NCBI GenBank assembly: GCA_031761405.1
Contig: JASEVX010000003.1
Location: 141,864,700 to 141,928,699, forward strand
Source: Serripes groenlandicus
Taxonomy: Eukaryota > Mollusca > Bivalvia > Cardiida > Cardiidae
Direction of reading: 5' to 3'
DNA: 64,000 nucleotides
The notes beneath the pieces were generated by a model that made no database searches, was not told the DNA's origin, and saw nothing but the letters and a program-made list of their open reading frames with translations. Positions 44,017 through 53,520 of this stretch are shown one piece after another. The number at the start of each line of letters is the position of its first letter. The first letter of the stretch is position 1. A program made the position numbers and the translations under genes.

Positions 44017-44321
44017 TCCTCTATGAAATGCGACAAGCGGCCCCCGACTGCTATCTCCGGCCTTGGGAAGATCATAGAGAGGTGCGCATCCCTAGGGCTG
44101 CGGCCTAGGGAGAGAGCTGCGCTTAGAAGTATGCCTCTTAGCTCCCGCTTGAAAGTGGGGCTTTGGTTTTGCAGACTTTTGGCCCGTGGAAGACGGTTGT
44201 TTTGGCGCAAAGGCCTTAACATCCTGCTTTTGCTTCTTGGCAAGGGGAGGTTTCCTAGCCTTACCCCCTTTTCCAGATGGCGCCGAGCGCTTCTGGCTCT
44301 GTGCAAAAGCATTCGCTGCAT
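42024..44321 (-). CDS. DIRS reverse transcriptase - RNase H - methyltransferase-like protein
   Basis: 765 codons. RT: VPKKDGRWRPVIDL (175-188), catalytic aspartate 222 in SLDLTDAY, YFDD at 286-289. RNase H: D453 (FTDAS), E487 (NNLELRA), D512 (STDN) and D563 (LADSLSR), all four carboxylates present. C-terminal part about 590-670 (VDLFATRANHRLP, YAFPP, LLIAPFWPQRSWF) corresponds to the methyltransferase-like domain of DIRS elements, function unproven. The first 75 or so residues overlap the gag 3' end and are probably not translated; the conserved region starts about residue 90 (AVGGRLSHFIEEWE). Confidence 0.95.
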   Translation of the reverse strand: MQRMLLHRARSARRHLEKGVRLGNLPLPRSKSRMLRPLRQNNRLPRAKSLQNQSPTFKRELRGILLSAALSLGRSPRDAHLSMIFPRPEIAVGGRLSHFIEEWECITEDRWILSVIREGYLIPFVSPPPLTSVPIDMSSRHPAMSEVILSLLKKKAIERVLNPNSRGFYSRLFLVPKKDGRWRPVIDLSALNLLIPVEKFKMESARSIRTAIRKDDWAVSLDLTDAYYHIPIASSSRKYLRFVVEGEVFQFVALPFGLKSAQRVFTKVINAVGAFLRMQGPQLLQYFDDWLLHRANRLNLIHDLSLAWRTILRLGLLPNTQKSDLIPSKRFTFVGMTFLTDLAVIRVPSDRVDSLCKKIRLTLDQVSVTARSMLSLLGSLSAAADLVSLGRLHMRPLQYLFLSLWRPSVDSLEQEIALTVFFKSHLRWWLDPLIYLQGVPLLTPPPDLYLFTDASAVGWGAHLEPQGFTAQGMWTAEERCLHINNLELRAVLLALNQFSASVANKTVLLSTDNTTVVSYIRRQGGTHSHLLFLETWKLLLWCRAASLVILVKHVPGHLNVLADSLSRQNMILPAEWTLNQSVVNSVFMQIGTPLVDLFATRANHRLPLYVSPMYDPAAWAVDALTLDWNRLFGYAFPPFILVPIVLQNVLRSQQCRILLIAPFWPQRSWFNDLLACLSAQPVRLPLQDDLLFQQPGRRLHPNPAMLHLHVWSLSSVQSEREAFLSKLPLASQNQGDSPLELSMIRSGRSSQIGVVQDRSIMSVPL

Positions 44322-45972
44322 TCGCCGAGAGGCGTCTGGACTGTTCTGCTGAATCAGAAACAGTCACCGCAGCTATTCTTCCACCGAAGAGGAGATCGGA
44401 AGCTAGAGGAGCAGCTCTCAGTTTGTCCTTGCTTTCTTGAAGCAGCAAGGAGGATTTGGCTAACGCCGCATCTCTCCTTGCGGACAGCATCTCTGTGGCG
44501 TTCTGAAGATTCAGAGCCATGAGATGCCTATTGCCCGTATCAAAAGCTTCCAGAATTCTGTTAGCACCTCTGCTAGAGACATTCTCCTCTTTTAACAATT
44601 GGGACAGAGCTATAGCGAAATGATCATCATGAGAAGAAACCATAACACCCAACCTAGCTCTGGCCTCCCACTTCTCGAGTAACTTGGAATTAACCGTTAC
44701 AGAAGTGGGTGCAGACAGTCCCAGCATAGCAGCGTCCCCGTCCAAGGCTGGCACCTTGATTGGGAAGAACTCTTTCGAAGTGGTATACTTCTTAGGAGTT
44801 ACCCATTCTTTAGAAATGGCTGCTGGGACTGACCAGGGTTGACAAGAGTCAAGAGACCTGGTGGCCTGCAATTGTTCAATCAATCTGCCCAGATTGTTTG
44901 CCTGAGGAAGTAAACGTAATGGTGTAAAAGCCTCTGCGTTTAATTCCTCGAGACTTGATAGGTTTTTCCGACGAGGGGGAGCGTCAACCTTTGGGCAAAA
45001 ATGGTCAGGAACTACCCTGAACACTTCATCAATAGCCTGTTGTAGAGACATACGCTCTACCGTTGGCTCGTCACCTGAAAAGGACTGATCTCCCATTTCT
45101 TCGTCAGACGAAGGTGTGGGAGAGCTTTGAATCCTGTGACCATGTTCAGCTCTACTTGGTCTCTCGACCTGGAATTGAACGACCGACTCAGACAAGGAAT
45201 CATGAGATGAATCTATGTACTGATGTAGACCCTTTGATAACGACTTCCCTTCCGCAGCAGGATGAAGTTGAAATGGGTCGACAGTCGGGACCGAGCTAAC
45301 CGTATGTGACGGTCCCGGCCTCCCCTTCACAGGACACATCGAGTGTACTTGCTCGGGGGGATGCCTATCTAAGGACTGCCTCATAGAGAGGTGTCCTCCC
45401 GGGGGTTGCAAATTCCCATTATTTGGATATTGCTGCTCCCGGTAGGCCTGAGTAACCCGTAGATCACCACCCCTTTGTTCCGGTTGAACCGGGGGTTGGT
45501 ATGGAGAAGGGGTGTAATCTCGAGAGATATACACCGACCCCCCTGGAGAATGGATTGATTTCTCCCTATACCCGGTGTTCGACGGCTGAGAATTAGAACC
45601 AGGTACGTAATGACCATAGGTTTGATAACTATTACTCAGTTGTCCGGGGTACGGTTGACCGGAGACCGGTTTACCGTAACTATTAAACAACATACCCGGA
45701 TGTCCGGCAAACGAATGATACCCCGTATCAATACGTAGATGTTGCCCGAGACCTGGTCCACCGTTACCCGGTTGCCCGGTGCCTGGTTGACTGGTGCCCG
45801 GTTTCCCGGTGCCAGATAAAACAAAACCCGGATGACCGGCGTCTCGCATACCGTGGCTATCTGACAGCATGTCTGGTTGTCTATTGACGGAAGGATAATT
45901 ATTATCCCCTCGAACATGCTGTCCAGACATTTGTCCTCCTGTACCTGGTTGCCCGGTACCCGGTTGACTCAT
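44092..45972 (-). CDS. DIRS gag-like protein, main part
   Basis: 626 codons. The N-terminal ~150 residues are a degenerate Gly-Pro-Gln-Thr repeat (GQPGTGQPG type). The middle (about 330-560) is the conserved DIRS gag core, including AFTPLRLLPQANNLGRLIEQ. The C-terminus is a basic, low-complexity tail (KKQKQ, KPKPH). Probably a nucleic-acid-binding structural protein. The start ATG overlaps the stop of the upstream frame as ATGA. In-frame codons continue the Gly-Pro repeat upstream of this ATG, so the frame was once joined to 45969-46760. Confidence 0.85.
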   Translation of the reverse strand: MSQPGTGQPGTGGQMSGQHVRGDNNYPSVNRQPDMLSDSHGMRDAGHPGFVLSGTGKPGTSQPGTGQPGNGGPGLGQHLRIDTGYHSFAGHPGMLFNSYGKPVSGQPYPGQLSNSYQTYGHYVPGSNSQPSNTGYREKSIHSPGGSVYISRDYTPSPYQPPVQPEQRGGDLRVTQAYREQQYPNNGNLQPPGGHLSMRQSLDRHPPEQVHSMCPVKGRPGPSHTVSSVPTVDPFQLHPAAEGKSLSKGLHQYIDSSHDSLSESVVQFQVERPSRAEHGHRIQSSPTPSSDEEMGDQSFSGDEPTVERMSLQQAIDEVFRVVPDHFCPKVDAPPRRKNLSSLEELNAEAFTPLRLLPQANNLGRLIEQLQATRSLDSCQPWSVPAAISKEWVTPKKYTTSKEFFPIKVPALDGDAAMLGLSAPTSVTVNSKLLEKWEARARLGVMVSSHDDHFAIALSQLLKEENVSSRGANRILEAFDTGNRHLMALNLQNATEMLSARRDAALAKSSLLLQESKDKLRAAPLASDLLFGGRIAAVTVSDSAEQSRRLSANAANAFAQSQKRSAPSGKGGKARKPPLAKKQKQDVKAFAPKQPSSTGQKSAKPKPHFQAGAKRHTSKRSSLPRPQP

Positions 45973-46760
45973 GCCCGGTTGCCAAAAACCCGGTGACCCG
46001 GTGGCAATATGACTACCCGGTTGTCCGGTGTACGGGTGCCCGGTGTCCCGGTGTTTCGGTGTCCGGTGACCGGTTGCCCGGTGACCGGTTTCCCGGAGTC
46101 ATAAGGGTTCTGCTCGAAAGCATTACCCGGTTGACCTATGCTAAGAACGTTAGACGTTATCCCAACATTTGTCTCCAAAAATTTCCGCCCGTAGGCATCA
46201 TTCTTTGGACCTCTGAATGAATCCGAAGACTCATAAACCACAGAGGGTTGTGTTGGAATCGGCCAATCTGCCAGGTTTCCCTGAGAAAGGCCTATTGCTT
46301 CACCCGAAGGATTAGCCCCAACACCTGGCATCAGAGAATGTTGTTTTCCGTAAGAGAAATGGTCCACAGACCCCCGTTTCTCCGCAGTACTAACTCCAAA
46401 CCCTTTTGCCAGTCGCTCTTTCCTGCCCTTTGCAGAGCCAGCCGAAGAAAGAGCGTCTGTGACGAGTGTAGAAGGAACAGCCGTAACCTTCTGCACACTC
46501 GCCACAATCTCGGAGTCTGAAAACCCTTCAAACTCCTCACCGCTAGAAGAACTCAGCACTTTTTGTTTACTTACCTTCTTCTTCCGGTCTCTGTACAATC
46601 TCCTTTTCCCAGCCAAATTCCAAACGGAAGCGGTCCAGGAACTGCAGATTTCACAGGGTGATTCCTGTGTGCACTTAGTGCAATTTAAACAGGCGAGGTG
46701 AGTGTCCCATGTAGCTACTATATGGCCGCATGTTCCACGCCTCTGATCACCTTTCGGCAT
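45969..46760 (-). CDS. DIRS gag-like protein, N-terminal part, frameshifted
   Basis: 263 codons from ATG at 46760. The N-terminus has the Cys/His cluster typical of DIRS gag: C11, H13, H21, C24, C27, C30, C36, C39, then W42. A Ser/Glu-rich region follows. The last 30 residues leave the Gly-Pro repeat frame within the degenerate repeats at about 46040-46080, indicating a small indel. It ends at the ATGA overlap. Confidence 0.85.
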   Translation of the reverse strand: MPKGDQRRGTCGHIVATWDTHLACLNCTKCTQESPCEICSSWTASVWNLAGKRRLYRDRKKKVSKQKVLSSSSGEEFEGFSDSEIVASVQKVTAVPSTLVTDALSSAGSAKGRKERLAKGFGVSTAEKRGSVDHFSYGKQHSLMPGVGANPSGEAIGLSQGNLADWPIPTQPSVVYESSDSFRGPKNDAYGRKFLETNVGITSNVLSIGQPGNAFEQNPYDSGKPVTGQPVTGHRNTGTPGTRTPDNRVVILPPGHRVFGNRA

Positions 46761-47252
46761 AGTTATTTACAGAATAATATACGAAAATAAACACCAAAAA
46801 ACAAACAAAAAATTTTCAAAATTTTTCTACTTTTTATTTTCTAGTCTACTATGGACGTACCTAATGAAAATATTTTTTCACAAAATATTTCCATAATTTT
46901 AATTCAATAAATATACAACGAACATATCATACACAAGAAGATGATAGCAATAATTGATACCTCTAACGAGGAGGGGAAATAAGGATGTTGAAAACAAACA
47001 ATACTCGGAATCCGCACTCGACGATGTGTTATTGAAATAGTGGGTGGGGTAACCCACCGTGACTTTCAATTTGTTGTGTACAAAATAAACATATAAAACA
47101 AACAATAATTTTCACAATTAAATTAGCTTAATGTTTTATACAGATTCGGGACTGAATGAGCAAACTTGCTTAAGACGAAAACGCCTTAAAGAGACAAAGA
47201 AATTAATTTATAAATAAATAAATAACTTAGCCGTCAAGATGGTGTGTCCAGG

Positions 47253-47402
47253 AAATTAAAAGTGGCACGTGGGTCACGTAGGCCGGTGCTTGCCGGCAAC
47301 CGTGTATATCACACGGACGTGAGGGATACGCTGGGCGCGATCAATTTTCTGGATGAGTTAAGTGCTAGGGGCTTATATATCAGGTATTAAATGACTGGTA
47401 AC
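47253..47402. repeat. DIRS inverted terminal repeat (5' side)
   Basis: Complement of 40667-40814. The extension to 47419 (CGTATTTTTGACATAAAAA) recurs inverted in the ICR and marks the element boundary. Confidence 0.93.
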
Positions 47403-47566
47403 GTATTTTTGACATAAAAACTTTCAGTACCATTGGAACTTTGATAAATCAAAGTTTATTGGGTGATGATGTTCAAGTGCTTAGATCTTTAAATATATTC
47501 ATTTTCATAGTCAACTCTTTGCCCTGAATACAGCCAGCTTTAGATATCTCTGTTCACAGCAGACAC

Positions 47567-48174
47567 TTAACCCTTCCACTCATACGACAATTCTGCAGCA
47601 GGCGACTTTGAACGTATTTTGTCAAAACATAGAAAATCTCTATAATTGAATGGATAACCTATGACAAAAAGTGGAAAACATTGTGGCAAAAGGAGAAATT
47701 GCACGTTTTGTGCAATTTCTTCTTTAGTCACTATGTTTTCAAAACGCTGTCTGCTTTAACCCTTTCCCTCATACGACAATTCTACAGCAGACGACTTTGA
47801 ACGTATTTTGTCAAAACATAGAAAATCTCTATAATTGAATGGATAACCTATGATAAAAAGTGGAAAACATTGTGGCAAAAGGAGAAATTGCACGTTTTGT
47901 GCAATTTCTTCTTTTGTCACTATGTTTTCAAAACGCCGTCTGCTTTAACCCTTTCCCTCATACGACAATTCTACAGCAGACGACTTTGAACGTATTTTGT
48001 CAAAACATAGAAAATCTCTATAATTGAATGGATAACCTATGACAAAAAGTGGAAAACATTGTGGCAAAAGGAGGAATTGCTCGTTTTGAGCAATTTCTTC
48101 TTTTGTCACTATGTTTTCAAAAAGCCGTCTGCTGCAGAGGCCTCAGAAAGCGTCTATATGAGGGAAAGGGTTAA
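47567..48174. mobile_element. Tandem array of three MITEs, 189-bp period
   Basis: TTAA starts at 47567, 47756 and 47945, exactly 189 bases apart. Units 1 and 2 stop at the same point (CGCTGTCTGC / CGCCGTCTGC) and run into the next TTAACCCTTTCCCTCATACG. Unit 3 is complete to GAGGGAAAGGGTTAA. Confidence 0.93.
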
Positions 48175-48296
48175 GACTTTTGAAAACATTGCATACTGTA
48201 CTATTATAGCCAGTCACTTCTGCTGTAAAAAGATTCAAATTGTAACTTGACAACTTGACATAAGCAATATCTGTTTTGTTGTTTTCATGCTATACT

Positions 48297-48736
48297 TTAA
48301 CTCTTTCCCACCTGCAGACGCAGTTTGACGAAATAGCAGCAGACGACTTTCGAAAACATTGTGGCCAAAGGTGAAATTGCTCATGATGGGCAACTCTTTT
48401 GGTCACGATGTTTTCAACTTTATTTAACAAATAAAGCTATATCTTTATGGAGATTTTTCAAGTTTTTGTCTAGAGATTTTCAAAGTTGTCTGCTGCAGAT
48501 TGGTTATCCCTTTCCCACATACAAACGCTTTCTGACGCCTCTACAGCAGACGACTTTTGAAAACATTGCGACAAAAGTAGAAATTGCACAAAACAATTAA
48601 TTTCTCCTTTTTCCACAATGTTTTTAACTCCATTAAATAATTAAACTTTCCCTTATAAAGATATAACATATTCTTGCTTAGACAATTGTTTTCGAAGTCG
48701 TCTGCTGCAAATCTTGTGTATGTGGGAAATGGTTAA
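48297..48736. mobile_element. Two chained hairpin MITEs
   Basis: 48297-48507 and 48504-48736, meeting at TTAT 48504-48507. The first has GTGGCCAAAGGTGAAATTGC on one arm but an eroded partner arm. Confidence 0.85.
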
Positions 48737-49217
48737 AGGTGTAAAAAGTTGTCGACATTAAAGAAAGAGGTTAAGAACTATGACACTGTGCGTATGTAAT
48801 TAGATCTGTATGTTATATAACCACATAAGTAATAAATCAAACCATAAAAAAATTACCACAAATAAATTAGTTCAAAATAATTATTCCTCACTAACATGTG
48901 GATCCAAATATCACATATCACAGAAACACAATATTAATACCACACAATGTCACGAATTGCAACTCTCCACATAATTTGTCGTTAATCCTCAACACATTGT
49001 AGTATTTACTTTTGCTGACATGACCAACCTGGTACATATATTGAGAACTATGTATATATATTTTGACAGTAACTCTCCCGGGTTCATTTTACACTAAGTC
49101 TTGTAAACGTGGCTATTTTAAACCTAATACTCTCACAGCCCTTATCTCAATATGAGTCGTCTGCTTTGAAAACATCATCAAATAATTGATAACTGTTTTG
49201 AAACAAGAAGTTTTGTA
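48737..49217. other. No recognisable feature
   Basis: AT-rich, no repeat family or exon-like stretch found. Confidence 0.4.
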
Positions 49218-49345
49218 CCAAATTGAAAACAATGTGGAAAAAGGATAATTTCCTCATTTTGAGCAATTTCTACTTTCCCCACCATGTTTCGAAATGTCTG
49301 CTGCTAAGCGCCTCAGATAATGTCTATGCCCTGAAAAGGATTAAA
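49218..49345. mobile_element. MITE right half
   Basis: Hairpin arm AATTGAAAACAATGTGG, then TTGAGCAATTTCTACTTTCC, ending CCTGAAAAGGATTAA. Confidence 0.75.
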
Positions 49346-49370
49346 GCCCTTCGCTCCACAACCCCCTCAG

Positions 49371-49433
49371 TTTTTGAAGCAGACAATGGCAGCAGACAGC
49401 ATTTAAATATTGTTGGAAATGATAGTGATAATG
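49371..49433 (+). CDS. Candidate exon of an unrecognised gene
   Basis: 63 nt between acceptor CAACCCCCTCAG and donor AATG|GTAAAA, open in one frame (FEADNGSRQHLNIVGNDSDN). Starts with two bases and ends phase 1, which fits the candidate at 50896. Part of the sequence (GCAGACAATGGCAGCAGACA) resembles MITE subterminal sequence, which lowers confidence. Confidence 0.22.
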
Positions 49434-50077
49434 GTAAAATCAAGGGAAAAGGTGACATTTTCTCTAAAAATGTTGGTTATTATCGATTTTTTTTATTTTA
49501 AGTACCATATTATAGAATACATTGTATTGACAATTTATTGTTTTGTGATTACACTCGAAAATTTTCTTATCCGATATTCAAAGCTCAAAGTGTTAAGATA
49601 AAACTTCAGTACACCATTATGTGACCATTATGTGACCATAGGTTTAACTTCTCTTTTCCATAGACCAAATCCGGCTGCTATTGTTCAGTTAAAACTTTTA
49701 AAATTGTGGGAGAAGAATTTAATCCATCTAGATAAGTTTCCAAATATCTAATGCCACACTTTCCATAATGTCAACCTGCTTAGAGGACTGACAAAAGTCA
49801 TGTTGCCTTAAGGCATCATTTGCCTATAGTCTATGTGGGAGGGTAGCTAGTTACCGTATCAATATTATACAGTCAAACTTGTCTTAAGCAGCCACACAAT
49901 GGAGAGTCAAAATCTGGCTGCTGAACACAGGTGGCTGCTTAATTAATAAAAGACAAATCTAGAAAAAAATGTTGACACTTGTTGTGGTTAATCTTCAAGT
50001 AGCTGCTTAATACAAGTTGGCTGCTGGACAAGTGACCCAGGCAGACAGTATCACAAGCTTGACTGTACTTCCACTTT
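49434..50077. other. Intergenic or intronic, one splice-like stretch
   Basis: A good acceptor (TTCTCTTTTCCATAG, ending at about 49664) is followed by an open frame PNPAAIVQLKLLKLWEKN that stops about 30 codons later with no clear donor. Otherwise nothing is recognised. Confidence 0.25.
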
Positions 50078-50270
50078 TTAACCCTTTCCCTCATGTAGAT
50101 GCTTTCGGACGCCTCTGCAGCAGATGACTATTGAAAACATTGTGTCTCAATGTTTTCAACTCTAAAGTCAATAAGTATCACTGTCTTCATTTAGGGAGAT
50201 TTGCCATATAATTGTTGAGATGTTTTCAAAGTTGTCTGCTGCAGATTTGTTGTATGCGGGAGAGGGTTAA
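50078..50270. mobile_element. MITE without hairpin
   Basis: TTAACCCTTTCCCTCATGTA to GTATGCGGGAGAGGGTTAA. The central palindrome has been deleted down to GAAAACATTGTGTCTCAATG. Confidence 0.88.
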
Positions 50271-50649
50271 AACTCTTTCAGGTATATATGGTTAAGTAAT
50301 TTCGTAAAATGTAGATGTTGGTATAATAGCCCAGACTATTTATGTATAAAGTATATCAACAAATGGATCTCTAGACCTGGATACACCTAAAGGGAAAACG
50401 ACACTTTCAACACAATCAGAAATTTCCAATTACCTGATGTGATTTTATCTCCAGAGTTGCCTGCTTATGAAAACATCTGAGGAAAACAATTTCAAATCTT
50501 AAAATTTGGCATGAAGATCTTTTAAACTAATTGAAAAGAAGAAATAATTCAATGTGTAATATATTTAAAAGTCTTCTGCATCAGGTAAGGGTGAAAATTG
50601 CATTGGGAAGGATTAAAAAGATATCTAAATGTACTTTTAGTTAGTTTAA

Positions 50650-50875
50650 TCAACCCTTACCCTTCTGCAGACACGTTTTGATGAATCTGCAGCAGACGAC
50701 TTTCGAAACTTTGTGGCTAAAGGAGAAATTGCTCACAATGAGCAATATATCCTTTTGCCATAATGTTTTTAACTTTATTCAATAACAATACTTTCATTAA
50801 TAAAATATTTCCATATTTTTGCCAATGTTTTCAAAGCTGCTTGCTGCCGATAATTTGTATGTGTGAAAGGGATAA
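50650..50875. mobile_element. Hairpin MITE, full length
   Basis: TCAACCCTTACCCTTCTGC start, palindrome GAAATTGCTCACAATGAGCA, end TGTGTGAAAGGGATAA. Confidence 0.85.
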
Positions 50876-50895
50876 ATATACCTTTGGGGCCACAG

Positions 50896-51025
50896 GTTAT
50901 CACATTCAAGATGGCCATATCATTGCCCTGGATCACTCATCCAAATTTCCTGCTGAGACATTAATATTAAAACTTAGGAATAAGCAACTGTTAGAAAAAA
51001 AGCAAATGCTTATCAAGAGCAAATA
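50896..51025 (+). CDS. Candidate exon of an unrecognised gene
   Basis: 130 nt with 42 open codons (YHIQDGHIIALDHSSKFPAE, later LLEKKQMLIKSK) between a weak acceptor GGGGCCACAG and the donor AAATA|GTAAGAA. If the donor is not used the frame stops at TAG. Codon content looks protein-like and the stretch is outside known repeats. No homologue is recognised. Confidence 0.3.
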
Positions 51026-51508
51026 GTAAGAAATGGATTCATAAATATATGCTTGTTCAATGATAATTTCAAAAATCTTCTGCTGCAAATGTTTCAAAAG
51101 ATATTAGAATCAGGGAAAGGGTACTATGATTCATATTGACTGATTACATCTTCCATGTTTTGTTTTAATAAGTTTTATGCAGATTTGTATCAACAATTTA
51201 AATATTTACCTGTTTTCTATGTTGTCTGCTTTGAAGACATCTGAGGTTCAAAGAACCTTTCAAAATATTTTATGTATTATTTTAACTAACCTTTTAAAAA
51301 TAGTTTGTGTATAATTTTAACAAAACCTTCAAAATATTTTATGTATACTTTTAAGTATTTAATGTATAATTTCAACGAACCCTTAAAAATATTTTTTGAA
51401 GTGTTGGACATTGTGGGGAAAGAACAAATCGATTGTGTTGCCAAATCACATTGCAGAGGCATCAGATATCATCTGAATAATGGAAAGCTTTAAATAAAAG
51501 AGATCCTT

Positions 51509-51736
51509 TTAACCCTTTTCCACATGCAATAACTCTGCAGCAGACAACTTTGAAAATATACCCGTATTTTTCTCGAAACTCCTTTTAAATGAAAGTACAA
51601 TAATTGAATAGAGTTGTAAACATTGACAAAAGGAGAAATTGCTCGTTATTAGCAGTATCTTCTTTTGTTGCCATGATTTTAAATAGCTGTCTGCTGCAAA
51701 GGTGTCAGAAAGCGTCTATATGAGGGAAAGGGTTAA
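51509..51736. mobile_element. Hairpin MITE, full length
   Basis: TTAACCCTTTTCCACATGC to ATATGAGGGAAAGGGTTAA; a MITE end fragment is also present at 51055-51125. Confidence 0.9.
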
Positions 51737-51765
51737 CACTTTTTACAGCAAGTAAATACAAAAGT

Positions 51766-51925
51766 GATGTAGTGATAAGAGAATCCTCATCAAGAGTGGG
51801 AGACCAGAGATTGATGACAGATTCCCAGTCAGGTCACCAAATACTGCAAAAATATACAAGTAGCTTCCCTCCTTGGCACTCGGGTATAACAACTGATGCG
51901 CTGGTGTGACGATAATCTTATCACA
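51766..51925 (+). mobile_element. Degraded SINE
   Basis: AGATTCCCAGTCAGGTCACC and GTAGCTTCCCTCCTTGG match segments of the 36187 SINE and its relatives. No clean tRNA head or tail. Confidence 0.45.
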
Positions 51926-51943
51926 AGTTATTTTTGCTAATAA

Positions 51944-52103
51944 CTAGAATGGAGTGCTCCGCGGAGCACGTGTGTCACCTGCACCTGCTCATTGAAAGTG
52001 TGACGAAAAAGTGTGACGGATGGACAGACGGACGGACAGACAGATGCCGGACAAAAAAAAAAAGTAATCCCTAAGTGCCTACCATGCTATGCAGGGTGAC
52101 ACA
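51944..52103 (+). mobile_element. Short HINE-like element
   Basis: CTAGAATGGAGTGCTCCGCG with palindrome GTGCTCCGCGGAGCAC, subterminal GTGTCACCTGC, a GGACAGACGGACGGACAGAC run, and end GCAGGGTGACAC, the inverse of the subterminal box. Only 160 bp, no tandem units. Confidence 0.65.
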
Positions 52104-52106
52104 ACA

Positions 52107-53477
52107 ATAAATCCTGTCTCACATACAACAAATCTGCTGCAGAGGACTTTAAAAACACCAGGGCAAAAATAAGGAAATTCTTTATAAATGATCTTATAAA
52201 TGATCTTATAAATATTGAAAAAGAGTTGAAACTAGAACTATCACTGAAGATGATAAATACCCCCAAAACAGCACCTTGACTCAAAATATGGCTTCCGACC
52301 GACCAACAAAATACACCGCACTTCCTCTCAATGTGTTGTATCATGCTATGAAGTTTTATTAAATTCCAACAATTTGTTTTAAAGTTATGCTCTGGACAAG
52401 ACTCTACGAATAAGAAAAAGTAACAAAGGGCAATAACTCTGTAATTATGTAAATTAGAGTTATGGTTCTTGTACACTGAACTTCCTTTGATTATGCTCTA
52501 CCATTGTATGCAGTTTTTTAAGATTCCATCTGTTAGTTATTAAGTAATTCTCCGGACAAGAAAAGATAACAAAGGGCAATAACTCTGTATTTAGATTAAA
52601 TAGAGTTATGGTACACCGCACTTCCTCTCAATGTGTTGTATCATCCTATGAAGTTTTAATAAATTCCAAGAATTAGTTTTAAAGTTATGCTCCGGACAAG
52701 ACTCTACAAACAAGAAAAAGTAACAAAGGGCAATAACTCTGTAAATATGTAAATTAGAGTTATGGTTCTTGTACACTGCACTTCCTCTCATTATGCTCTA
52801 CCATTGTATGTAGTGTTATTAGATTCCATCTGTTAGTTATTAAGTAATTCTCCGGACAAGAAAAAGTAACAAAGGGCAATAAATCTGTATTTAGGTAAAA
52901 TAGAGTTATGGTTCCTGTACACCGCACTTCTTCTCAATGTGTTGTATCATCCTATGATGTTTTATTAAATTCCAACAATTAGTTTTAAAGTTATGCTCCA
53001 GACAAGACTCTACGAACAAGAAAAAGTAACAAAGGGCAATAACTCTGTAATTATGTAAATTAGAGTTATGGTTCTTGTACACTGCACTTCCTCTCATTAT
53101 GCTCTACCATTGTATGTAGTTTTATTAGATTCCATCTGTTAGTTATTAAGTAATTCTCCGGACAAGAAAAAGTAACAAAGGGCAATAACTCTGTATTTAG
53201 ATTAAATAGAGTTATGGTTCCTGTACACCGCACTTCCTCTCAATGTGTTGTATCATCCTATGAAGTTTCGTTCAAATCCTATGTTGCATTGTTAAGATAA
53301 GGTCCGGACAAAATATGGCTTCCGACCGACCGACCGACCGACACAGTGACTCCTATATACCCCCCCAAAACTTTGTTTTTTGGGGGTATAAATATTAAGG
53401 CAAAACAGAAATTGCTCACAATGAGGAATTTCTCCTTTCGCAATGATGTCAAAGTGTCAGTATGTGGAAAAGGTTTA
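52107..53477. mobile_element. Hairpin MITE split by HINE-like element
   Basis: Left part to 52231 (CTCACATACAACAAATCTGC, AAGAGTTGAAA) and right part from 53391 (AAGGCAAAACAGAAATTGCTC) to AAAGGTTTAA. A TGATCTTATAAA duplication lies in the left part. Confidence 0.8.
52232..53390 (+). mobile_element. HINE-like element with ~302-bp units
   Basis: Starts CTAGAACTATCACTGAAG, subterminal ATACCCCCAAAA. Units start with GTACACCGCACTTCCTCTCA near 52610, 52915 and 53222. A (GACC)n run near 53325 and a 3' hairpin CCCCCCAAAAC..GTTTTTTGGGGG with GGGGGTAT end it. Long minus-strand open frames here are repeat readings. Confidence 0.72.
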
Positions 53478-53520
53478 AACACAAATTGTATGATCCACAG
53501 ATAAATAAAGTTAAAATAAC

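Larger units (their letters stand above)
40625..47419 (-). mobile_element. DIRS-type tyrosine-recombinase retrotransposon, nearly intact
   Basis: A 6.8-kb element encoded on the minus strand, with gag, RT-RNase H-methyltransferase-like and tyrosine recombinase frames. Inverted terminal repeats of about 147 bases (40667-40814 and 47253-47402) share, among others, ATCACACGGACGTGAGGGAT and TGCTAGGGGCTTATATATC. There is no integrase or LTR, as expected for DIRS. It replicates through a circular intermediate inserted by its recombinase, so no target duplication is expected. GC content is clearly higher than the flanks. Apart from the gag frameshift the large frames are open, so the copy is young. 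Confidence 0.95.

Noticed and set aside
43831..44352. 173-codon plus-strand frame opposite the DIRS RT
   Set aside because: Antisense shadow of the well-supported RT and gag frames; Arg/Ser-rich and without motifs.
40625..47419. LTR retrotransposon or endogenous retrovirus
   Set aside because: Ends are inverted, not direct, repeats; there is an ICR and a tyrosine recombinase, and no integrase, protease or envelope motif.
52087..53097. Minus-strand frames repeating CYFFLFVESCPEHNFKT
   Set aside because: Translation of the ~302-bp repeat units of a HINE-like element, not a gene.
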